From Eubacterium sp. AF22-8LB (lineage in GTDB: Bacteria; Bacillota_I; Bacilli_A; Erysipelotrichales; Erysipelotrichaceae), in contig NZ_QRVI01000039.1 in assembly GCF_003458715.1 (NCBI RefSeq), positions 931 through 13,615 on the forward strand: a DNA stretch of 12,685 nt, given 5' to 3'. The notes under the pieces were generated by a model. That model saw only the letters and a list, made by a program, of their open reading frames with translations, searched no databases and was not told the origin of the DNA. Below, in pieces: positions 7,891-12,685 of this stretch (the first letter of the stretch is position 1; each line of letters begins with the position of its first letter). A program made the translations under genes and the position numbers.

Positions 7891-8021
7891 GTGGTGTTAT
7901 AAAGCAATATAGGTTTTTACAAACTTTTTGTATGAAAATTAAACACGATATGTTAGCTCTCTACAAACCACTTATATTTTGTGTTAAAATAAATTAAAAA
8001 ATCGGAATTTGAAGGATGTGA
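7891..8021 (+). other. Leader of the hybrid kinase gene
   Basis: AT-rich spacer. TAAAAT at 7985-7990 is a possible -10 element, but no convincing -35 lies at 16-18 bases. AAGGA at 8012-8016 is the Shine-Dalgarno for the kinase start at 8022. No other feature is seen. Confidence 0.35.
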
Positions 8022-9953
8022 ATGAACAGCATGAAGAAAACAAAAGAAGGAATTAATTTGAAAAAACTCCTTAGGCTGAAGAATACAGGCAGTATCTTTG
8101 TGATTGCAGGACTTTTGATAATTTTGGTAATAGCGTCGTACACATATATTCTGCAAAGTTCTTACACTAAGACCGCACTTGAAACAGAAATCACACGTGA
8201 CACAGCGAGTGCAGATGCAGTACTCAAACTTGTGGATGGAAGAATCGGCAAAGAAGATTTTGATCAAATCAAAGATCAATCTGATGAAAAGAAGCAAATA
8301 TATAAAGATATCTCTTCATATTTCAATGAAATCAGAACATTGAATTCTACTCGATATATTTACACCGCTACAAAAAATGAAGAAGGAAAACTCGTTTATG
8401 TGGTAGACGGTTTGGATCCGGATGCGGATGATGTAAGACACCCTGGAGATTATATTGAGGAAGAAATGGTTCCGTATATTGATAGGGCTATTTCTGGGGA
8501 GATTGTGTACTCTCAGGATATCATCGATACAACATGGGGTCCGATTTTTACGGCTTGCTATCCTGTAAGAGCAAATCATGATGGGACAGGAGAAATCATT
8601 GGCGCATTTTGCATTGAAATGGATATGCAATCAGCTTATGGAATGGTTGAAAAGACGAATCATATTTCTATCATCTGCGGTTTAGTCGCAGGAGCTGTAT
8701 TGCTTTTAATTTGTCTATATACCTATTATGTTTACCAGAAAAGCAAGGCAGAAGAGCAAAAACAAAAACAATTATTAATGACCGCAGCTGAGGAAGCAAA
8801 TGCTGCCAACAAAGCAAAATCTGCGTTTTTGCTTAGTATTAGCCATGACATCAGAACGCCGATGAATGCCATTATTGGATTTACAAACATTGCGCTTCAC
8901 CAGAACGCAGTTTCAGATATTCATGATAGCTTGGAGAAAGTTCAAAAAAGTTCGAATCATCTTCTCTCTTTGTTGAATGACGTTCTGGATTTTACTCGCA
9001 TTGAAAGTGGAAAAGTTACTATTTCACCCGAGCCAGTGGACATTACTCAATTGACAGATAACGTCCAGGCGATTATGAATGGACTTCTTTATACTCGAGA
9101 TCTTAAGTTTGAATTACATCGAGAAATCCCAAAGAACCTATATGTCCTTGCGGATGTTGTGCGTATCCGGGAAGTTTTGGTGAATCTTCTTGGCAATGCT
9201 GTGAAATTCACAAAGGACGGCGGAAAGATTACTTTGGATATCAGCAGTTACCCAGGAGCGGATGAGAAACATATCATAACTCGTTATGTTGTTCGAGATA
9301 ACGGTATTGGCATGAGCGAAGAGTTCCAGAAAAAATTATTCGATCCGTTTTCACAAGAAGATGATGCTAATGCCAGAACTCAATATAAGGGAACCGGTCT
9401 TGGTATGGCCATCACAAAAAAATATGTGGATATGATGGGCGGTTCGATTGCTGTTGAGAGCAAAAAAGGTGTAGGTTCTACATTCACAGTGGAGATCCCA
9501 CTGGAGTTGCCAGAACAGGTTATTCAATCAGAACAAAAACAACATCTACATAGAGATTTGACGGGTATTCATGTTCTTATGGCTGAGGATAATGATCTAA
9601 ATGCTGAACTTGCTACGATAATGCTGGAAGATGCTGGTATGACCGTAACACGCGTATCAGACGGAAAAGAAGTTGTGAATTTGTTTAAAAATCATCCACG
9701 AGGCACATACGATCTTATTTTGATGGATATTATGATGCCAAACATGGATGGACACCAAGCAGCAAAAGCCATTCGAACCTTGGGTATAGAGCGGTCCGAT
9801 GCAGTTACGATTCCAATTATAGCTTTGTCTGCAAATGCTTTTATAGATGATATTCAGGAATCCCTGGATTCAGGCATGAACGACCATATTTCCAAGCCGA
9901 TTAACATGGAGGAATTAATCGATACTATCACTAAATACATTAAACACGTTTAG
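8022..9953 (+). CDS. Hybrid sensor histidine kinase with outer sensor and receiver domain
   Basis: A complete 643-residue hybrid kinase. TM1 is about 23-45. An outer sensor of roughly 165 residues follows (46-212, single-Cache-like; YIYTATKNEEGKLVYVVDG and GPIFTACYPV). TM2 is about 214-238, then a short coiled linker. HisKA carries SISHDIRTPMN with His275 as phosphorylation site. The ATPase domain has the N box (N388, N392), DNGIG (426-430) and GTGLGMAI (457-464). A C-terminal receiver (516-643) has the acidic pair E522/D523, phospho-acceptor D569 in LMDIMMPNMDG and K625. All key residues are present, so it should sense an external signal and pass phosphate from His275 to D569. No Hpt protein or DNA-binding regulator is encoded nearby, so the output partner lies elsewhere. 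Codon use is more mixed than in purA, suggesting acquisition. The start has AAGGA five bases upstream; ATG 8031 is an alternative. Confidence 0.93.
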   Translation: MNSMKKTKEGINLKKLLRLKNTGSIFVIAGLLIILVIASYTYILQSSYTKTALETEITRDTASADAVLKLVDGRIGKEDFDQIKDQSDEKKQIYKDISSYFNEIRTLNSTRYIYTATKNEEGKLVYVVDGLDPDADDVRHPGDYIEEEMVPYIDRAISGEIVYSQDIIDTTWGPIFTACYPVRANHDGTGEIIGAFCIEMDMQSAYGMVEKTNHISIICGLVAGAVLLLICLYTYYVYQKSKAEEQKQKQLLMTAAEEANAANKAKSAFLLSISHDIRTPMNAIIGFTNIALHQNAVSDIHDSLEKVQKSSNHLLSLLNDVLDFTRIESGKVTISPEPVDITQLTDNVQAIMNGLLYTRDLKFELHREIPKNLYVLADVVRIREVLVNLLGNAVKFTKDGGKITLDISSYPGADEKHIITRYVVRDNGIGMSEEFQKKLFDPFSQEDDANARTQYKGTGLGMAITKKYVDMMGGSIAVESKKGVGSTFTVEIPLELPEQVIQSEQKQHLHRDLTGIHVLMAEDNDLNAELATIMLEDAGMTVTRVSDGKEVVNLFKNHPRGTYDLILMDIMMPNMDGHQAAKAIRTLGIERSDAVTIPIIALSANAFIDDIQESLDSGMNDHISKPINMEELIDTITKYIKHV

Positions 9954-10180
9954 GAAAACAAAGAAGTTAATTCTGATGAAAAGTTTGCACTGTTCTTGTC
10001 GGATGCGAAAGCGCAAGTTTCCTATGATTGTGATACGGGTCGCATCACCACATTTCTTATCAGCACCCAGCACCAGGAGGACACATCTGTTATGGATATT
10101 CGCCTGCTAGTGGAAGCTGTCATGGAAACCGCCGGGAAGATCAAGAACGACAATATGTCCGATCAGGATTTCTACAAATT
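9954..10180 (+). pseudogene. Fragment resembling S-adenosylmethionine synthetase (MetK)
   Basis: Directly after the kinase TAG, and in the same frame, the sequence reads KFALFLSDAKAQVSYD, then GRITTFLISTQHQEDTS. This matches the MetK pattern 'D-[GA]-K-x-Q-V-x-x-x-Y ... ISTQH' from the middle of the enzyme. The N-terminal SEGHPDK region and the C-terminal phosphate-binding part are absent, so it cannot be active. Divergent metK copies occur on conjugative elements of gut Firmicutes (from memory). A 212-residue frame beginning at TTG 9996 joins this piece to the following membrane protein; that start is very unlikely to be used. The 3' limit of the fragment is uncertain (10100-10190). Confidence 0.6.
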
Positions 10181-10199
10181 ACAATTTGCGGAGGAGTAT

Positions 10200-10634
10200 A
10201 TGGTCTGGTTAAATATATTCGGACTGATAATTATTGCAGTCATTATGATACCCAATATTATTTTTGCAATTAGATGCAAAGAGGGTTTTGAAAACAAATG
10301 GAGCAATAAATTTATTGAGGTTGCAGAACAGATAGGAAGGTTTGGCTGCTTTGGTTTTATGATAATCAACATTCCCGGAACATGGTTCGGGTGGTGGTCT
10401 GACGAAGCATTTGCCATATACCTTATTGTGGATACAATATTAGTAGTGTTATATTGTGCAATTTGGACAATTTGCTTTAAGAAGAGCAGCATATTCAGAG
10501 CACTGGCGCTATCTGTTATTCCTTCAGTTTTGTTCTTGTTTAGTGGAATTATGAGTCGATCAGTTCTGTTGCTTATCGCAGCAATATTGTTTGCACCAAG
10601 CCATATTCTGCTTTCGTATAAGAACGCAAAATGA
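10200..10634 (+). CDS. Small polytopic membrane protein of unknown function
   Basis: Starting at ATG 10200 (MVWLNIFGLIIIAVIMIPNI) the product is about 144 residues with four or five hydrophobic helices: about 2-20, 48-64 (FGCFGFMIINIPGTWFGW), 70-90, 97-115 and 117-135. It should sit in the cytoplasmic membrane. The start is chosen because GGAGGAG at 10190-10196 precedes it and because hydrophobic sequence begins there; upstream sequence belongs to the MetK-like fragment. Conserved-looking points are the Trp/Pro-rich NIPGTWFGWWSDEAF loop and the ending SHILLSYKNAK. Similar short membrane proteins are known in Firmicutes as uncharacterised proteins. It may be the last gene of a unit with the kinase, since no terminator lies between them, but a functional link is not shown. 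Confidence 0.65.
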   Translation: MVWLNIFGLIIIAVIMIPNIIFAIRCKEGFENKWSNKFIEVAEQIGRFGCFGFMIINIPGTWFGWWSDEAFAIYLIVDTILVVLYCAIWTICFKKSSIFRALALSVIPSVLFLFSGIMSRSVLLLIAAILFAPSHILLSYKNAK

Positions 10635-10750
10635 TATTGGTTAAATTCCAGTTTAGTTTTCTCAGTTTCCGTGAGGATGGCTTGTCCAAGTTGTAAAAAG
10701 AGAAGACCTTCATCTAAGAACATCTGTGATTACATCTCGAACGCATAAGA
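10635..10750 (+). other. Spacer after the membrane protein, with a doubtful mini-frame
   Basis: A 23-codon frame at 10677-10748 reads MACPSCKKRRPSSKNICDY and continues to SNA before its stop; it has a CxxC plus one further Cys. There is no usable Shine-Dalgarno, and the frame could be the tail of a lost zinc-ribbon protein or chance. Nothing else is seen before the terminator. Confidence 0.25.
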
Positions 10751-10781
10751 ACAAAGAGACTTAATGTTTCTTTGTTTTTTT
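10751..10781 (+). terminator. Rho-independent terminator after the kinase/membrane-protein unit
   Basis: ACAAAGAGAC (10751-10760) pairs with GTTTCTTTGT (10766-10775) with one G-T pair and a 5-base loop, followed by seven T. A second small hairpin (GTGCT/AGCAC) lies directly downstream. Direction fits the genes on the + strand. Confidence 0.8.
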
Positions 10782-10799
10782 GTGCTTTATTGAGCACGA

Positions 10800-11033
10800 A
10801 TAAGTAAACGTAATTCTTAGTTTCATGAAAACAATCTCAGATTATTGTATGAAGGTTGATTGAAATTTGTTTTGGCTATAGGTTGATCTATATATAATCT
10901 GGGAGACTATTCTGTTATAAAAAGCTTTTTATTTGAACTTTTAATAATTCGTTTCGAAAAGTAAAAAAATAATTTTTTTCGAATTGTTTGCCAAAAAGTT
11001 TGCCAAAACGGGGTAAAATCGACTTTTTGACAA
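10800..11033. other. AT-rich gap, possible element boundary, no intact gene
   Basis: No intact gene. AGGTTGAT occurs twice, and TATAAT near 10900 lacks a well-placed -35 and any gene behind it. The perfect palindrome ATAAAAAGCTTTTTAT is present. Near the right end a short + frame ends in FFELFAKKFAKTG and a stop at 11014-11016. This resembles the basic, aromatic C-terminus of some tyrosine integrases, but it is too short to assign. Confidence 0.35.
10986..11009. repeat. Tandem 12-base repeat GTTTGCCAAAA(A/C)
   Basis: GTTTGCCAAAAA at 10986-10997 is directly followed by GTTTGCCAAAAC at 10998-11009. It lies about 85 bases from the 3' end of tRNA-Trp, between accessory and core DNA. It could be an integrase arm site, or simply a repeat in a decayed coding end. 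Confidence 0.6.
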
Positions 11034-11081
11034 CAAAAAAACTCTCAAATCTGCTTTATATAAAGCATTTTTGAGAGTTTT
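11034..11081 (-). terminator. Terminator of tRNA-Trp
   Basis: Reading leftward, ACTCTCAA pairs with TTGAGAGT around an inner perfect stem TGCTTTA/TAAAGCA (11052-11067), followed by a run of T (complement of the A stretch ending at 11041). It begins about 12 bases after the tRNA 3' end. The arms also form on the + strand, where the tail is four T, so it could stop rightward transcription before it runs antisense through the tRNA. Confidence 0.8.
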
Positions 11082-11092
11082 AAGTTTCAAAC

Positions 11093-11167
11093 TGGCAGGG
11101 GTAGTAGGACTCGAACCCACATCAACGGTTTTGGAGACCGCTATCTTAGCCTTTGGACGATACCCCT
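11093..11167 (-). tRNA. tRNA-Trp (anticodon CCA)
   Basis: The complement folds as a full tRNA. The acceptor AGGGGTA pairs with TACCCCT. A short D arm (GTC/GAT pairing) follows. The anticodon stem GCGGT/ACCGT encloses the loop CTCCAAA with anticodon CCA for tryptophan. The T arm holds the consensus GGTTCGAGTCC. Discriminator G is at 11096 and the CCA end is encoded at 11093-11095. It is transcribed away from purA. Confidence 0.95.
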
Positions 11168-11179
11168 AAGTGCCCGTTA

Positions 11180-11208
11180 ATGATAACATGAATTAAATGG
11201 TTGCGCAA
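11180..11208 (-). promoter_or_regulatory. Promoter of tRNA-Trp
   Basis: Leftward TTGCGC (11208-11203) and TATCAT (11185-11180) are separated by exactly 17 bases. The expected start falls 5-7 bases after the -10, just before the tRNA 5' end at 11167, leaving a very short leader. Confidence 0.65.
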
Positions 11209-11231
11209 GCTCTTTTTTTAAAAAATCTCAA

Positions 11232-11260
11232 TTGACAATAATATGAGGGTTACTTATAAT
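11232..11260 (+). promoter_or_regulatory. Perfect consensus sigma-A promoter of purA
   Basis: TTGACA at 11232-11237 and TATAAT at 11255-11260 with a 17-base spacer exactly match the housekeeping consensus. It should be strong unless controlled downstream. It points away from the tRNA-Trp promoter, and the two share a 23-base gap (11209-11231). Confidence 0.9.
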
Positions 11261-11263
11261 TAA

Positions 11264-11289
11264 TTAGGTATTGTAAAGAACATACCTAA
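11264..11289 (+). promoter_or_regulatory. Perfect dyad in the purA leader, possible operator or RNA hairpin
   Basis: TTAGGTAT (11264-11271) and ATACCTAA (11282-11289) are perfect inverted repeats with a 10-base centre. The dyad covers the expected transcription start and ends one base before the Shine-Dalgarno AGGAGG (11291-11296). It could be a repressor operator, a 5' stabilising hairpin, or a fold limiting ribosome access. It does not resemble a PurR PurBox, and no purine riboswitch signature is seen. Confidence 0.55.
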
Positions 11290-11301
11290 AAGGAGGCTCT
11301 T

Positions 11302-12582
11302 ATGTCAAGCCAAGTAGTTGTAGGTACCCAATGGGGCGATGAGGGTAAAGGAAAAATCGTCGATGTTTTAGCTGAAAAAGCAGATATGATTGTGCGTTTC
11401 CAAGGTGGAGATAATGCAGGACACACAGTCATTGTAAATGGTAAGAAACATGTATTGCACTTATTACCAAGTGGTGTATTACATGAAGATGCAACATGTA
11501 TCATTGGTCCAGGTGTTGTTTGTAATCCATTTGTATTATTAAAAGAGATGGAACAATTAGAAAAAGATGGTTTATCAACTAAACACATCATTATTAGTGA
11601 CCGTGCACAGATGTTAATGCCATATCATCAATATCAAGATGAATTAGAAGAGCAAGCTGCATCTAATAAAATCGGAACTACAAAACGTGGAATTGGTCCA
11701 TGTTATGCAGATAAGTATGCTCGTCATGGTATTCGTTATCATGAATTTAAGGATTTTGAACATTTTAAAGTTCGTTTAAAAGAATGTTTAGATTTCAAAA
11801 ACAAATTGTTCACTGCTGTTTATGGCGGAGAAGCTATGGATTACGATAAAATGGTAGCTGATTTTGAAGCTATTTATGATCGTATTGTCCCTATGATTCA
11901 AGAAACAACACATTTAGTAAACGAAGCATTGGATGAAGATAAAACTGTATTGTTCGAAGGTGCACAGGCAGCTATGCTTGATATTAACTATGGAACATAT
12001 CCATATGTAACTTCTTCAAGTCCAACTAGTGCTGGTGTAACAACTGGAGCATGTATTGCGCCAAGTCGTATTCAAACTGTTGTTGGTGTTGTTAAGGCAT
12101 ATTCGACACGTGTAGGAGAAGGACCTTTCGTTACAGAATTGTTAGACGAACAAGGTGAATGGATTCGTGAACATGGTGGAGAATATGGAGCAACTACAGG
12201 ACGTCCTCGTCGTTGTGGATGGTTAGATCTATTAACTGTAAAACATGCTAACTTAATGAGTGGATTAACAGATATCGTTATTACTAAGATCGACGTATTA
12301 GATGGCTTAGATGAAATTAAAGTTTGTGTAGGATACGAAATCGATGGTAAAGAATATAACTATATTCCTAGTGATCAAGCTGATGTTGCCAAGGCAAAAC
12401 CAATCTATAAAACATTCAAAGGTTGGAAGACAGACATCACTAAGATGACTACAGTAGATCAATTACCTCAAGAATGTCTAGATTATGTACACTTTATTGA
12501 AGAATTTACAGGTGTACGTGTTTCTATGATTTCTGTAGGACCAGATCGTGTTAATAATATTTACGTACATGAGATCAAGTAA
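11302..12582 (+). CDS. purA: Adenylosuccinate synthetase
   Basis: It catalyses GTP-dependent joining of IMP and aspartate to adenylosuccinate, the first step from IMP to AMP, in the cytoplasm. The 426 residues match the usual bacterial length. Family motifs: the N-terminal GTP loop QWGDEGKGK (10-18) with catalytic Asp13, GGDNAGHTV (35-43) with catalytic His41, KRGIGPCY (128-135), FEGAQAAMLDINYGTYP (218-234), STRVGEGPF (268-276), TTGRPRRCGWLD (298-309) and TKIDVLDGL (328-336). At 223 an Ala replaces the Gly common in EGAQG, probably harmless. The start is set by AGGAGG five bases upstream and the well-known N-terminus. It is transcribed alone from its own consensus promoter, and its stop codon lies in the loop of its terminator. 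Codon use is typical core genome. Confidence 0.98.
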   Translation: MSSQVVVGTQWGDEGKGKIVDVLAEKADMIVRFQGGDNAGHTVIVNGKKHVLHLLPSGVLHEDATCIIGPGVVCNPFVLLKEMEQLEKDGLSTKHIIISDRAQMLMPYHQYQDELEEQAASNKIGTTKRGIGPCYADKYARHGIRYHEFKDFEHFKVRLKECLDFKNKLFTAVYGGEAMDYDKMVADFEAIYDRIVPMIQETTHLVNEALDEDKTVLFEGAQAAMLDINYGTYPYVTSSSPTSAGVTTGACIAPSRIQTVVGVVKAYSTRVGEGPFVTELLDEQGEWIREHGGEYGATTGRPRRCGWLDLLTVKHANLMSGLTDIVITKIDVLDGLDEIKVCVGYEIDGKEYNYIPSDQADVAKAKPIYKTFKGWKTDITKMTTVDQLPQECLDYVHFIEEFTGVRVSMISVGPDRVNNIYVHEIK

Positions 12583-12596
12583 TTGATCTCTTTTTT
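12571..12596 (+). terminator. Terminator of purA overlapping the stop codon
   Basis: GAGATCAA (12571-12578) and TTGATCTC (12583-12590) form a perfect 8-bp stem with a 4-base loop, followed by six T. The loop contains the purA stop codon TAA (12580-12582), so translating ribosomes would cover the hairpin until release. Confidence 0.9.
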
Positions 12597-12625
12597 CTTG
12601 TTTTGATGGTATTATAAATAAGGTG

Positions 12626-12685
12626 GTGTGCGCCAGTTCGGTGCCAAATATTTAGTTGGTGGGAATCCAGTCTGGTAAAACCTAG
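12626..12685 (+). ncRNA. 5' end of a structured RNA, possibly a group II intron, cut by the window
   Basis: GTGTGCGCC begins at 12626. GCGCC (12630-12634) pairs with GGTGC (12640-12644) over the loop AGTTC. Then GGTGGGAATCCAGTCTGG and GTAAAACC follow. A 5' GTGYG followed by a GCGCC/GGTGC hairpin and a 'GGTG-GAATCC' segment resembles the start of bacterial group II introns, for example introns beginning GTGCGCCC. A cobalamin riboswitch was considered because of GGTGCC and GGTGxxAATCC, but its AAAAGGGAA core is missing. The sequence ends before any decisive domain (DV, intron-encoded protein). Confidence 0.4.

Noticed and set aside
9996..10634. Single 212-residue membrane protein starting at TTG
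   Set aside because: The N-terminal third is MetK-like and soluble, and a strong GGAGGAG precedes ATG 10200 where hydrophobic sequence begins; two pieces are more likely.
10172..10723. Leftward 183-codon frame opposite the membrane protein
   Set aside because: It is the reverse complement shadow of a hydrophobic gene; the + strand has the Shine-Dalgarno and a terminator in the right direction.
10677..10748. Mini-protein with CxxC (23 codons)
   Set aside because: No Shine-Dalgarno and too short to judge; kept only as a note in the spacer entry.
12626..12685. Cobalamin riboswitch or T-box leader
   Set aside because: GGTGCC and GGTGxxAATCC are suggestive of cobalamin, but the AAAAGGGAA core is absent; the T-box GGTGGTACCGCG motif is not present either.
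1..12685. CRISPR array or toxin-antitoxin pair
   Set aside because: No regularly spaced repeats and no pair of small overlapping genes with known toxin or antitoxin features were seen.

Overview
The window looks like a low-GC Firmicute, probably a gut bacterium and perhaps in or near Erysipelotrichaceae. This rests on the AT-rich sequence, AGGAGG-type ribosome binding sites, TTGACA/TATAAT promoters, purA codon preference (TTA, CGT, GAA) and Firmicute-type conjugation remnants. The taxon is inference. The right end is ordinary core genome (tRNA-Trp, purA). Most of positions 1 to about 11,030 looks like accessory DNA with decayed and chimeric pieces.

Left block (1-5,530): a coiled-coil protein of unknown function with two CxxC pairs, possibly truncated at its 5' end. 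Next is a secreted lipoprotein with a DxNxDGxxD loop. It converges, across a shared palindromic terminator, on a leftward operon. That operon encodes an unknown protein apparently split by a +1 frameshift (4561-5521), then an 877-residue protein. The 877-residue protein joins a sigma-70/ECF-like DNA-binding part to one transmembrane helix and a large outer domain with two modules of the same kind as the lipoprotein. The likely picture is a membrane-tethered transcription factor beside a free, lipid-anchored copy of its sensor module. This is the most interesting system in the window.

Middle block (5,660-7,900): the C-terminal half of a VirD4/TraG coupling-protein gene, broken by truncation, a stop codon and a frameshift; an apparently intact DUF6037-like gene behind it; a bidirectional terminator; a truncated leftward gene; and a patch with visibly more G and C (about 7,650-7,890) with competing frames on both strands. 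This looks like scar tissue from integrated conjugative elements.

Right accessory block (8,022-10,750): a complete hybrid sensor kinase (outer sensor, HisKA, HATPase, receiver) with no separate response regulator nearby. Directly behind its stop codon, in the same frame, is a fragment resembling S-adenosylmethionine synthetase. A small polytopic membrane protein with its own Shine-Dalgarno follows, then a terminator.

Core end (11,034-12,685): a leftward tRNA-Trp(CCA) with promoter and terminator, divergent from purA. purA has a perfect consensus promoter, a perfect 8-bp dyad in the leader and a terminator overlapping its stop codon. The last 60 bases look like the start of a structured RNA, most resembling the 5' end of a group II intron, cut by the window edge.
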